This document shows, piece by piece, positions 53,111 through 61,419 of a stretch of 64,000 nucleotides of DNA. Below the pieces are notes generated by a model that was not told the DNA's origin, did no database searches, and was given only the letters and a program-made list of their open reading frames with translations. Position 1 is the stretch's first letter. Each line of letters starts with the position of its first letter. A program made the position numbers and the translations under genes. The stretch is from CBDDDW01 sp965226805. GTDB lineage: Bacteria; Chloroflexota; Dehalococcoidia; Lucifugimonadales; JAGWBF01. The DNA lies in NCBI GenBank assembly GCA_965226805.1, contig CBDDDW010000030.1:248001-312000 (forward strand), given 5' to 3'.

Positions 53111-53554
53111 ATGACAACGAACGAACAGGAGAAGCGGCAGGTAGAGGCGACGATCCAGGAGTGGAAATCCGCCCTGCTCGCGACGGACCCGGATAGGCTG
53201 AGGGCTCTCTGGGACCAGGATTACCCCCAGCTCCTGTACATTGCCGAAGAGAACGACGATCCCATAACGGAATGGGCCGCCATCAGCAAGTACTATGACG
53301 GGCTCCGTGAATTCGTCGAAAAGCTGGACTGGGGGGCCTTCGACCTTAGCGTGGACGTCCTGGGAGACGCCGCCTATGCCTACGTGAGCTTCTCCATCAA
53401 GGCGAAGGTCAAGGGCATAGACCACGCCATGGAATTCAACGGGCGGAACACCTTCATCCTGCACCAGAAGGGCGGACAGTGGAAGATCATCCACTTCCAC
53501 GAGTCCCTGTCCAGGGACAACAGCCACAGTGCCTGGAGTTTCCTTTGGAGCTAA
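53111..53554 (+). CDS. SnoaL/DUF4440-like NTF2-fold protein
   Basis: A 147-residue protein of the NTF2-like superfamily. The helical start EKRQVEATIQEWKSALLATDPDRLRALWDQDYPQLLYIAEE and strands ending GGQWKIIHFHESLSR fit the SnoaL/DUF4440 pattern. Role unknown. Its TAA stop lies inside the five-base CTAAG target duplication of the following insertion element, so the protein itself is intact. The gene at 55282 was probably directly downstream before the insertion. Confidence 0.82.
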   Translation: MTTNEQEKRQVEATIQEWKSALLATDPDRLRALWDQDYPQLLYIAEENDDPITEWAAISKYYDGLREFVEKLDWGAFDLSVDVLGDAAYAYVSFSIKAKVKGIDHAMEFNGRNTFILHQKGGQWKIIHFHESLSRDNSHSAWSFLWS

Positions 53555-53555
53555 G

Positions 53556-55259
53556 CCCGAATCCACCGAAGGACACGGATGGACGGCGTGAGGACAGCGG
53601 AAGGGGGTGGGTGAGGGAGCTACAGGGGAGATGGCCTGGGGTCTTGGGGTAGATGGGAGGCCGGCGGAGGGTCTTCAGTCGCCGCACAGGGCCCCTAAGG
53701 CCCTATGCGGGAGTTGCGATGCGCGGGATGGCGAGAGGATACGCAGCAGGGGACTCTCGCGACCGGGGTGGCGCGAGATTGCGGGGACGTTGGGTCAGTT
53801 GCAGGCTGGCCGTCAGGCCGGGAATGGAATGGCTTGCAGCCGGGCCAAGGCGCGACTGAACTGGGTTTCCCAAGGCCAGCGCCGGGGGAGATGCAAAGTG
53901 AGGCGGCGCGCCGAGCGGGTGATCCGTCCCACCAGAGCGAAGACCCGCCGCCTGAGGGTCTTGGTGGTCACGATCTGCTGACCCAGGCCGATGCGGGCTG
54001 TCCAGCGGGCCAGGTTATGCGCCATCACCTGGACCGCCAGCCAGGCGCCGTTGGCGGCGAAGCGCCCCGACGGCATGTGGTTCAGCCCGACGCCGTACTT
54101 GAGGTCGCGTATGGCGTTCTCGACCTCGGCGTGGCGGCGATGATCGGCCTCCAGTTCCAGCGTCTCCCCATCGCGGTCGGTGATGAAGGCGTGATAGCTG
54201 TATCTGGCGAAGAGGGCGAGCTGGGAACCGGGCGTCGGCTTCACCCGCCGGACAATGAGCCGCACCGGCGCGGCGTCCGGCTTGGTCTGGAACGGGGTGT
54301 AAGTCGTCTCGGCGACATCGGCGGCGCCGTCCATCCAGTAGGGAATGGGAGTCCAGTCCTCCTCTGGTATCGCCTCGATCAGGTCCCGCAGGCTGGCGCG
54401 CTGGCGGATGGTGATAGAGAAGCGGACATCCATTTCCCGGCAGGCGGCAACGACAGTGTGGGCGTAGAAGCCGCTGTCGGCCCGCACCGTGAGTTGTCCC
54501 CTGGCCCCGCCGTAGCGCACCCGCCCCACCGTCTCACGCAGGAAGTGGGCGGCGCCACGGGCGGTGTTGGCCCGGCCCTCGCGCAGCCGGGACATCAGCA
54601 CCTCGCCGGTGCCGGCGGCAATGGCCAGCAGCGGGTGATAGCCGCGGGCGCCGGTATAGCCGTGGTGGCGCGCTCCCTCCTTGGCCAGTCCATAGGTCTC
54701 GCAGATGGTCGAGTCCAGGTCGATGGTCAGGGGCGAGTCGCCGGGTCCGGCCCCAGCGGCCCAGGCCCGGGCCAACAACTGGCGGCTCACGCGGTCGAGT
54801 TGACGGACATGCCCCCACCGGAAGCTGCGCAGGAAGGTCCCCAGGGTGGATGGCGCCTTGACCACGCAGCCTAGAACACCGACCGTCCCACCAGCGCGCA
54901 GCGCATCGGCGTCGTCGATGCAGTCGCCGCCTGCCAGCGCGGAAGCGACCAGCGTCAGCATCTTGTCCCCAGTGTTCGCCCGTCCCGGCGCTCCGCCGAG
55001 GTCAAGGTGATGGTCGACGAGTTCCCGCAGGCCCAGGTGCCGGGCTAGGGTGGCCGGCAGGAGCAGGCCGGCATTGGCCACCAGGCGATGGTCGTCAAAG
55101 AGGATGCGGATACGGTCGGGTTTGTTCTGTGGCAGCATCTATTGGGTGCTCCTTGTTTCCGGGCTGGTTTCTGTTCCAAAACCATTATCCCAGATTCAGA
55201 GGAGCACCCGATGGCTTCTTCAAGGACTGTCCCCAAGGCCGTCCTTCGGTGGATTCGGG
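53556..55259 (-). mobile_element. IS1380-family insertion sequence with intact ends
   Basis: A 1704-base element bounded by a perfect 19-base inverted repeat: CCCGAATCCACCGAAGGAC at 53556-53574 and its complement at 55241-55259. CTAAG is found directly on both sides (53551-53555 and 55260-55264), a target duplication. One transposase gene inside, on the minus strand. Its GC is visibly higher than the flanks. Intact ends, duplication and open frame point to recent arrival. Confidence 0.93.
53813..55138 (-). CDS. IS1380-family transposase
   Basis: A 441-residue DDE transposase. NAGLLLPATLARHLGLRELVDHHLDLG at the start and GDCIDDADALRAG are typical. The triad is visible as LTIDLDSTICETYG, VRADSGFYAHTV and EVENAIRDLKYGVGLNHMPSG. 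Not closely similar to the transposase at 15952, so the two elements arrived separately. Complete and probably active. Confidence 0.92.
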   Translation of the reverse strand: MLPQNKPDRIRILFDDHRLVANAGLLLPATLARHLGLRELVDHHLDLGGAPGRANTGDKMLTLVASALAGGDCIDDADALRAGGTVGVLGCVVKAPSTLGTFLRSFRWGHVRQLDRVSRQLLARAWAAGAGPGDSPLTIDLDSTICETYGLAKEGARHHGYTGARGYHPLLAIAAGTGEVLMSRLREGRANTARGAAHFLRETVGRVRYGGARGQLTVRADSGFYAHTVVAACREMDVRFSITIRQRASLRDLIEAIPEEDWTPIPYWMDGAADVAETTYTPFQTKPDAAPVRLIVRRVKPTPGSQLALFARYSYHAFITDRDGETLELEADHRRHAEVENAIRDLKYGVGLNHMPSGRFAANGAWLAVQVMAHNLARWTARIGLGQQIVTTKTLRRRVFALVGRITRSARRLTLHLPRRWPWETQFSRALARLQAIPFPA

Positions 55260-55281
55260 CTAAGAACAGAGGAGGTCTGAA

Positions 55282-55596
55282 ATGGCAATCGTTCACCGTA
55301 GAGTTTTCTTCGCAAAGGTGGGACAGGCCGGACCCCTGGTCCAACATTTTCAGGAAGTCGACAAGTCGATGCGGCAATACGGGGTGGATTTCAAAGCCCG
55401 CATTCTCACCGACCACTTGAGCGGCCGCTCGGACAGAGTAGCCATAGAGTGGGAGGTAGAGAACCTGGAGGAGATCGATGCCTCGCTGGGGCGGCTAATG
55501 GGAAGCCCCGAAGGACAGGCCTACTTCGGCAAGTGGCTTGAGAAACTCAACGATCTGGTTCTTTATTCCGAGGCAGACAACTGGCACGTCCAGTAG
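55282..55596 (+). CDS. Small dimeric alpha/beta-barrel-like protein
   Basis: A 104-residue protein. RRVFFAKVGQAGPLVQHFQEVDKSM, SGRSDRVAIEWEVENLEEIDASLGRLM and YFGKWLEKLNDLVLYSEADNWHVQ give the beta-alpha-beta pattern of NIPSNAP or antibiotic-biosynthesis-monooxygenase-like ferredoxin folds. The exact family is not certain. GAGGAGG lies 6-12 bases before the ATG. It lies 17 bases after the target duplication of the IS, and without the IS would follow the SnoaL-like gene directly. Confidence 0.7.
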   Translation: MAIVHRRVFFAKVGQAGPLVQHFQEVDKSMRQYGVDFKARILTDHLSGRSDRVAIEWEVENLEEIDASLGRLMGSPEGQAYFGKWLEKLNDLVLYSEADNWHVQ

Positions 55597-55646
55597 GCTT
55601 GTGAAGTCGCTGGCTTGCGGCCAGCCGCCCGATGCTCCGCTGCAGT

Positions 55647-55813
55647 CTAGTGTCCTGAAGCAGCAATCCGCAGTCGAATGGGGCGCCCTTCGACAAGCTC
55701 AGGGTGAGCGGGGAGTGGCGAATACCGCTCGTGGTGAGCTTGTCGAACCACGGTCTGGCGAGCACATCCATAATCGTCAATTTATTGAACGAACTCACGA
55801 TTCAGGACACTAG
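55647..55813. repeat. MITE-like element, family A copy 2
   Basis: A 167-base element with perfect 13-base inverted ends: CTAGTGTCCTGAA at 55647-55659 and TTCAGGACACTAG at 55801-55813. Interior is homologous to 26-238 and includes an inner inverted pair, TTCGACAAGCTCA... / ...TGAGCTTGTCGAA. No open frame of note. It lies between two rightward genes. Confidence 0.85.
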
Positions 55814-55866
55814 CCCAACGGAATATCCCGCGCCCCCATAACCCTTCTTACTACGGAGCTTATGGA

Positions 55867-56730
55867 ATGCCTCAGGAGCTGAGACGTTGCCTGCTGGCCG
55901 TAATGGCCCATTCAGATGACGAGACCTTCGGCTGCGGCGGTACGCTGGCCAGGTACGCTGCCGAGGGCGTCCACGTGGCCCTGATCTGCGCTACCCGCGG
56001 CGAAGCGGGAGAGATCAGCGACGCGGCTCTGGCGACTCCGGAGGACCTGCCCCAGGTGAGGGAAAACGAGCTGAGGGCAGCCTGCGACGTCCTGGGAGTC
56101 AAAGAGCTGCACATGCTCGGATACCGGGACTCGGGTATGGCGGGGCCGCCCGAGAACCACCACCCACAGGCTCTCATGCAGTCCGATCGCGCAGCGGTGG
56201 TTGACAAGATAGTGGAGATCATCCGGAAGGTCCGGCCCCAGGTGATAGTCACCTTCGACCCGAACGGCGGCTACGGCCACCCCGACCATATCGCCATTCA
56301 CGAAGCGACCCGGGACGCCTTCGCCGCCGCCGGGGATGGGTCCGGTACCTTGAAAGACCCTGCCGATACACTGGAGCCCCATAATCCCGCCAAACTGTAC
56401 TATTTTGTCTTTCCCCGAAGCCTGGGCAGGGCGATGCGAGAGGCTTTCAAGGAGTCCGGAATCAAATCGGACTTCGCCGACATGGACCCCGAAGCCCTGG
56501 GGGTGCCGGATGAGGAGATCACTACGGTCCTGGACGTAAGCCAATACAAGGAACAGAAAGACCAGGCGGGCCTGTGCCACCGCACCCAGATCCAGGATGT
56601 CGGGGCGTTCTCCTGGCTGCCCGACTCCGTGAGGACTCGGTATATGTCCACCGAGCATATGATACGAGCCGAGCCGCCCTTCACGCCGGTGGATGACACG
56701 CCGGAGGACGACCTCTTCAGGGATCTCTGA
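55867..56730 (+). CDS. PIG-L family N-acetylglucosaminyl deacetylase-like protein
   Basis: A 287-residue LmbE/PIG-L zinc deacetylase. AVMAHSDDETFGCGGTLARYAAEG holds the A-H-x-D-D-E zinc/catalytic motif, and VIVTFDPNGGYGHPDHIAIHEATRDAF the second His pair. Relatives deacetylate GlcNAc-linked compounds in mycothiol, bacillithiol or antibiotic pathways; the substrate here is unknown. GGAG precedes the ATG. A family C element follows the gene. Confidence 0.9.
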   Translation: MPQELRRCLLAVMAHSDDETFGCGGTLARYAAEGVHVALICATRGEAGEISDAALATPEDLPQVRENELRAACDVLGVKELHMLGYRDSGMAGPPENHHPQALMQSDRAAVVDKIVEIIRKVRPQVIVTFDPNGGYGHPDHIAIHEATRDAFAAAGDGSGTLKDPADTLEPHNPAKLYYFVFPRSLGRAMREAFKESGIKSDFADMDPEALGVPDEEITTVLDVSQYKEQKDQAGLCHRTQIQDVGAFSWLPDSVRTRYMSTEHMIRAEPPFTPVDDTPEDDLFRDL

Positions 56731-56732
56731 GG

Positions 56733-56890
56733 TAGTGCTATAGACTTTATTACCCAGTTATCTTAAATCAGATATAAATGTCATTCTGAGCGAAGCGAAG
56801 AATCTTGGGTGGCTTTAGGTAACCCCACCGCAGATTCTTCGGTCGCTCGACTCCCTCAGAATGACATATTGTAGGAATCTTGTTGACTAT
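56733..56890. repeat. MITE-like palindromic element, family C copy 2 (inverted)
   Basis: The reverse complement aligns along its length with 20411-20559: GTCAACAAGATT, ATGTCATTCTGAGGGAG..CGACCGAAGAATCT and CAGAATGACATTTATATC(T/A)GATTTAAG are shared. The ends are more decayed than in copy 1. The inner arms form a long hairpin. Confidence 0.7.
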
Positions 56891-56997
56891 CTTGCGGGTG
56901 TTCGATTGCATCCGATGGAACGGGTTGGAAGAGTACTGGAACCACAGAACGTGACCAGGGACACTCGAATGACATCTCGAAAGGAGGGCAGACGCTC

Positions 56998-57960
56998 ATG
57001 AACTACGGCTTCGCCATAGGGAGCCCCAGTGTCTATCGCACCCCAGAGAACCTCGTTGCCATGCTCAAGCTTGGTGAGGAGCTGGGATACCACTCGGTAT
57101 TTCTCGGCGACCACATCATCGTGCCCAAGAACATCGGATCCACCTATCCATACACCGCAGATGGAATATTTCCTTCCATCGGAGATTGTGTGGACACGTT
57201 GACAATACTGGCCTTCATCGCAGGCCAGACCCGGACGCTGAAGCTGGTGACCAGCGTGCTGATAGTCCCCCATCGGAACCCCATTGTGGCTGCGAAGGCG
57301 CTGGCGACCATAGACTTCCTGTCTAACGGCCGTCTCGTCGTCGGGGTCGGGGTCGGCTGGATGCGGGAAGAGTTCGAGGCATTGGGACTTCCTCCCTTCG
57401 AGGAAAGGGGAGCGGTGACCGACGAGTATATCCGGGTCTTCAAGGAGCTGTGGACCAGCGACAACCCTACCTTCGAGGGGAAGTACTGCCGGTTCTCCGA
57501 CATACACTTCATGCCCAAGCCGGTGCAAAAGCCTCATCCCCCTATCTGGGTCGGGGGAGAGAGTCCTCGGGCCCTGCGACGCACCGCCGAGTTGGCCAAC
57601 GGCTGGTATCCACTGGGATCGAATCTCGAGTTCCCCATGGCCGAGGCGGATCAGCTAAAGGCTGGCTTGGAACGCCTCGGTTCATACGCCCGAAGGGCCG
57701 GGCGGGAACTAAAGGAGTTCGACATCATCTACAGGCCCTGGTACTACGAGCTCAAGGCCGACGGCGGGTCGCAGAGGGCTACCACCGGCGAGAAGCGAAG
57801 GCCCTTCACCGGTAACGTCGAAGAGATGGCGGCGGACATCCGCCAGTTCCGGGACGTGGGCGCTACTCACATCCTGCCAGACTTCTTTCTCGGGAACACC
57901 TTCGAAGAGGGAATGAAGAGCATGGAGGAGATGGCTACCAAGGTGTGGCCTCTCGTTTGA
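56998..57960 (+). CDS. LLM-class F420-dependent oxidoreductase
   Basis: A 320-residue luciferase-like enzyme of the F420 type. YGFAIGSPSVYRTPENLVAMLKLGEELGYHSVFLGDHI, LVTSVLIVPHRNPIVAAKALATIDFLSNGRLVVGVGVGWMREEFEALG and HPPIWVGGESPRALRRTAELANGW are blocks of the F420-dependent subgroup. Substrate unknown. AAGGAGGG lies ahead of the ATG. Convergent with the next F420-type gene. Confidence 0.87.
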   Translation: MNYGFAIGSPSVYRTPENLVAMLKLGEELGYHSVFLGDHIIVPKNIGSTYPYTADGIFPSIGDCVDTLTILAFIAGQTRTLKLVTSVLIVPHRNPIVAAKALATIDFLSNGRLVVGVGVGWMREEFEALGLPPFEERGAVTDEYIRVFKELWTSDNPTFEGKYCRFSDIHFMPKPVQKPHPPIWVGGESPRALRRTAELANGWYPLGSNLEFPMAEADQLKAGLERLGSYARRAGRELKEFDIIYRPWYYELKADGGSQRATTGEKRRPFTGNVEEMAADIRQFRDVGATHILPDFFLGNTFEEGMKSMEEMATKVWPLV

Positions 57961-58074
57961 GAAACGCGATGCGCCGTGCCTCGCCCTGAAAATTCGAGGG
58001 GCCCTTATCGGCGCGGCCGGGGCGACGCCTTGGAGCGCCCTTCCGATGGTGCACGGCGGGTGAGTCGACGTTCT

Positions 58075-59091
58075 CTAGTCCTTGAGGGCCTCGATTATCG
58101 CCTTCAGAGCTTCCTGGTCCCCCGGCGAGCTCACCTCCATCTGGAAATTGACCGCGCCCAGTACGCCCCCTGACCGCTCCTTAATCATACCGGCAACCTC
58201 GTCGTACTCGCCCACGACGGCGTAGGTCTCTAACATCTCGTCGCTCACCTGCTTCGGCATTTCGTCCCACTCTCCCCGCAGCGACAGCTCGTGTAGCCTC
58301 GAACCTATCTCCCGATAGCCGTGAAGCTCCAGGACCGGGAAATAGGTCCGCGTGGAAGCGTAAAAGGCTATACGCCGCCTTACCGCCTCCTTTCGGACTT
58401 GGACACTCTCCTTGCTGGGTCCGGTGACGACGAACCCAGCGCCGCTGAGCTCTATATCCGTGGGGCTGCGGCCTGACTTCTCGGCTCCAAGAGCTAAGTT
58501 CGGCGTTATGACCTCCCTGAGGTACCGGGGTGAGGTCATCGGGTGAAGCGCCAGACCGTCGCATATCTCGCCGGCTAAGCGGCAGTTGTAGGGATTCACG
58601 GCGCTGATATAAACGAGCGGTTTGGCGTATTGGGATGGTCCCGGGCTGAACGCCGGGGGCATCAGCGTAAAGTTATAGAACCGGCCGTGGAAATCGAGCT
58701 TCCTCGCCTCTTGCCAGGTGTCCCATATTGCGTGAAGCGACTGGACGTACTCCCGCATGCGGGGCCCCGGCGAGACCCAGGGGACCGAGAACCGCCGCTC
58801 GTTGTGGCCCTTCACCTGAGTCCCCAGACCCAATCGGAACCGGCCCCCTGACAGCTCCTGGAGGTCTCTGGAAGCATACGCCACTACCATAGGGGAGCGC
58901 GGGAAGGCGATAGCCACCCGAGTCTCCAAGGTCGCCTCGGAAGTGGCCATGGCCGCGCACACTAGGGGGAAGAAGGGGTCGTGAGCACTCTCGTTGGTTA
59001 ATAGGCCGTCATACCCCATCGACTCGGCCCAGCGGGCCTCTTCAGCGATGCCTGCAAGGGCGGTGCTATTGAGATGGTAAGTGACTCGCAT
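58075..59091 (-). CDS. LLM-class F420-dependent oxidoreductase (MSMEG_2256-like)
   Basis: A 338-residue luciferase-like protein. YHLNSTALAGIAEEARWAESMGYDGLLTNESAHDPFFPL, VAIAFPRSPMVVAYASRDLQELSGGRFRLGLGTQVKGHNERRF and ISAVNPYNCRLAGEICDGLALHPMTSPRYL match the F420-dependent subgroup known from mycobacterial MSMEG_2256. Likely F420H2-dependent reduction or oxidation of a small molecule. A short leftward AroQ-like gene follows upstream. Confidence 0.87.
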   Translation of the reverse strand: MRVTYHLNSTALAGIAEEARWAESMGYDGLLTNESAHDPFFPLVCAAMATSEATLETRVAIAFPRSPMVVAYASRDLQELSGGRFRLGLGTQVKGHNERRFSVPWVSPGPRMREYVQSLHAIWDTWQEARKLDFHGRFYNFTLMPPAFSPGPSQYAKPLVYISAVNPYNCRLAGEICDGLALHPMTSPRYLREVITPNLALGAEKSGRSPTDIELSGAGFVVTGPSKESVQVRKEAVRRRIAFYASTRTYFPVLELHGYREIGSRLHELSLRGEWDEMPKQVSDEMLETYAVVGEYDEVAGMIKERSGGVLGAVNFQMEVSSPGDQEALKAIIEALKD

Positions 59092-59120
59092 GCCTATCTC
59101 GGGCTCTTAGATGGTTAGAC

Positions 59121-59552
59121 CTAAGGCGTCGTGATATGCTTGGCCGCTGCCATTGCAAGGTAATATCCGTAGACACCAAACCCGTAGACCGAGCCCCTGC
59201 ACGCCGGCTGGACCATTGAGGCGATACCTCTGGACGTGGGGTTGGTGAAATGAACCTCGATAACCGGGTATCTCACCTGCGGGATGGCCATGGGCAAGGG
59301 ACCTGTACTCGTCGTGAAGCCGGCGGGGTTGATTACCGCGGCGTCTACATCGCGATCGTGAGCATCGTATAGGGCGTTAAGGACCTCACCCACTATATTA
59401 GAATGGAACAACTCGACTTCGACGCCGAGGCTAACAGCATAGCCCCTGATCTGCTCGTTTATCTCCTCCAGCGTTGCCGTTCCGAACACTTCAATCTGGG
59501 ACTTGCCGCGCATATTCATGCCCGCCCCCTGGATTACCAGAACCTTGGTCAT
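59121..59552 (-). CDS. Type II dehydroquinase-like protein lacking key catalytic residues
   Basis: A 143-residue protein with the flavodoxin-like fold of AroQ: KVLVIQGAGMNMRG, ELFHSNIVGEVLNALYDA, VDAAVINPAGFTT, VIEVHFTN and GSVYGFGVYGYYLAM. Asn and His of the active site are kept (INPAG, EVHFTN). But the loop that carries the essential Arg and Tyr reads GKSQIEVFG instead of R-E-P-x-x-Y-G, and the later Arg of the H-x-R-E-x-x-R segment is missing. So it is probably not a normal 3-dehydroquinate dehydratase. I start at the ATG at 59552. Confidence 0.75.
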   Translation of the reverse strand: MTKVLVIQGAGMNMRGKSQIEVFGTATLEEINEQIRGYAVSLGVEVELFHSNIVGEVLNALYDAHDRDVDAAVINPAGFTTSTGPLPMAIPQVRYPVIEVHFTNPTSRGIASMVQPACRGSVYGFGVYGYYLAMAAAKHITTP

Positions 59553-59683
59553 GTGCGGCTCTCCTAATGGCAGTTTAGATATCCTTCGGCCCAATCCAGC
59601 CGGCGCCGGTCAACTAGTGACCGGAACTCCAACAAGTATCGGAAAGCCGATCAGATCCGGGGGACCCTAGTACAGGTACAGAT

Positions 59684-59759
59684 GGGCCCAAAATATCCAA
59701 CGGGGTCCGTCGTCCCAGGACGAGAGACCCCGTTAATTGGGGGGGGGGCTTTTGGCCCG
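59684..59759. terminator. Nested palindrome with a G10 run downstream of ftsZ
   Basis: AACGGGGTC (59699-59707) pairs with GACCCCGTT (59726-59734), with an inner CGTC/GACG stem; an outer GGGCCCAAAA / TTTTGGCCC pair flanks it. A run of ten G lies at 59739-59748. It lies about 105 bases past the ftsZ stop on the minus strand and may terminate ftsZ. Confidence 0.45.
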
Positions 59760-59862
59760 CGATGGCCGAGCCCCCTTATTCTTCGATGCCGCGTTTCCCG
59801 AAGTTCTGTCTCACCGCTCGTTGGACTGACCGTAGCCAGCGCCTCAGAGCAGAGCCCAGAGG

Positions 59863-60873
59863 TTAAATGATCCTCTGTTTGAGTCCGGTGGCGATCATGG
59901 TGAGCTTCACTTCATCGTCCAAGGTTGGATCAATGGACATGCCAAAGAAGATGCTGGCGTCCTTCCGTACCGTCTTGCCAATGAGCTCACCAGCAGCGTT
60001 GACACCGCCCAGCGTAAGCGCTTCGCCTCCCTTGACCGAGAAGAGGACTCCATGGGCGCCCTTGATCGACAGGTTCAACAGCGGATTCGCGATTGCCTGC
60101 CGGGCAGCCTCAAGGGCTCCCATATTTCCATGCCCCACACCGATTGCCATCAGTGCTCCACCAGGGTTCTTCATGATGGTCCTGACATCGGCGAAGTCTA
60201 CGTTGATCTCGCCGGGGACATTAATGAGCTCGGACACGCTCAAAATCCCCTGGGTTACGACCTCGTCGGCCGTCTTGAAGGCCTCCACCATCCGCGCATC
60301 GCGGTCCACGAACTCCAGCAGGCGGTCGTTGTGGATTATGATGAGGTTGTCCACGTAAGGACGCAGACTGGCCACGCCGGCCAGAGCCTGTTCGAGGCGG
60401 CGGTTTCCCTCAAAGCTGAAGGGAGTGGTAACCACGGCTACGACCAAGGCTCCCATCTCTTTTGCCATATTGGCTATGGACGGGGCGGCTCCAGTGCCGG
60501 TCCCTCCACCCATTCCGGAGGTTATGAACACCAGCTCGGCATCCTTGAGCGCCTTTTTGATGGATGCGGCCGACTCGTCGGCGGCTTTCGCTCCCACCTT
60601 AGAGTCCCCGCCAGCGCCCCAGCCGTGGGTCACCTTCTCTCCGATCTGCAGGTGGTCCACGTCTTCGGCCACCGTTTCAAGAGACTTGATGTCGGTGTTG
60701 ACCATCACGAACTTGACGCCGGGCACTCTGTGCCTCAGCATACGTCTCACACAGTTACACCCGCCGCCACCGACACCCACCACCTTGATCCGGGCAGGGG
60801 CTCTCTCCATCGAAAGAGACAGAGATGTCTCTTGGTTTACTTCATCGTTAGTGAGCATCCTCTCTATCGCCAT
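59863..60873 (-). CDS. ftsZ: Cell division GTPase FtsZ without C-terminal tail
   Basis: A 336-residue tubulin-like GTPase. The GTP-binding loop VGVGGGGCN (about 32-40), the signature GGGTGTG (122-128) and the T7 loop NVDFADVRTIM (about 224-234) with its catalytic Asp residues are present, so GTPase and polymerisation sites look intact. The protein ends just after the core (LTMIATGLKQRII), without the flexible linker and C-terminal conserved peptide that bind FtsA/SepF-type partners. AGGAGGGAG precedes the ATG. No dcw genes (ftsA, ftsQ, mur) are adjacent. A second, complete FtsZ may exist elsewhere. Confidence 0.93.
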   Translation of the reverse strand: MAIERMLTNDEVNQETSLSLSMERAPARIKVVGVGGGGCNCVRRMLRHRVPGVKFVMVNTDIKSLETVAEDVDHLQIGEKVTHGWGAGGDSKVGAKAADESAASIKKALKDAELVFITSGMGGGTGTGAAPSIANMAKEMGALVVAVVTTPFSFEGNRRLEQALAGVASLRPYVDNLIIIHNDRLLEFVDRDARMVEAFKTADEVVTQGILSVSELINVPGEINVDFADVRTIMKNPGGALMAIGVGHGNMGALEAARQAIANPLLNLSIKGAHGVLFSVKGGEALTLGGVNAAGELIGKTVRKDASIFFGMSIDPTLDDEVKLTMIATGLKQRII

Positions 60874-61028
60874 AGCGCTACTCCCTCCTAAGAGATATTA
60901 CCCACGGACGTTCTGAAAACTCTAAAGACCACCGGCTCTCGAATATCCGATTAGAGCTCCCGGCGTCTCAATAGGCTCCCGAACATCCACAACACTGCCC
61001 ACATGTTAGTTGTATTCACGATAGCCAT

Positions 61029-61068
61029 GTAGGGTGATAACACCCAAGTAGGGTGGTGAATTTACCCT
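61029..61068. promoter_or_regulatory. Operator-like repeats upstream of ftsZ
   Basis: GTAGGGTG occurs at 61029 and 61048 (19 bases apart). Each heads a small inverted repeat: GGGTGATAACACCC (61032-61045) and AGGGT...ACCCT (61050-61068). Spacing near two helical turns suggests a regulator site. Confidence 0.4.
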
Positions 61069-61150
61069 GATAGTTGGGCTCCGCAGTGATGCGCAGTCCG
61101 ATGAGCCTCTTTGGACAGATCCCCAGTACCAAAGTACCGTATCGATCGTC

Positions 61151-61179
61151 TTGACAACTGGGGCTGCAATCATTGTACT
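61151..61179 (+). promoter_or_regulatory. Candidate promoter for the downstream amidohydrolase
   Basis: TTGACA at 61151-61156 and TGTACT at 61174-61179 with a 17-base spacer, on the plus strand about 240 bases before the gene. Confidence 0.4.
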
Positions 61180-61419
61180 TGATATCTGCTATCAAGACAC
61201 ACCTCCCCTTGAGTGCCCGTCCTCAACCTCCGCCTCTGCACCCCCCACTGACGAAGCAGCCACCAGGGCCATGCTGTATAATGTCGGGAGTCGATCTGGG
61301 TAGCCCACATCCCTCGGCACCGACGATGGACGCCCTTGCCTTAGACTCTAGCGGCCTCGTCGCTCCTCAGACGCTGTGGATAGTTTCCCGGTGACGCTGA
61401 TCCTTAAGAGAGGCCTGGC

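Larger units (their letters stand above)
60874..61419. other. Divergent intergenic region (ftsZ / amidohydrolase)
   Basis: No gene. It should hold promoters for both flanking genes. Features: repeated GTAGGGTG boxes at 61029-61066, a candidate rightward promoter at 61151-61179, and TATAAT at 61277-61282 without a well-placed -35. Confidence 0.5.

Noticed and set aside
53705..54874. 389-residue open frame on the plus strand
   Set aside because: It is the antisense shadow of the IS1380 transposase on the minus strand.
59739..59748. G10 run as a quadruplex or phase-variation tract
   Set aside because: It is a single run outside any gene or promoter, so neither role is supported; more likely incidental to the palindrome.
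61248..61282. CTGACG and TATAAT as a promoter
   Set aside because: The spacer would be 23 bases, too long; the TTGACA-17-TGTACT pair at 61151 is better.
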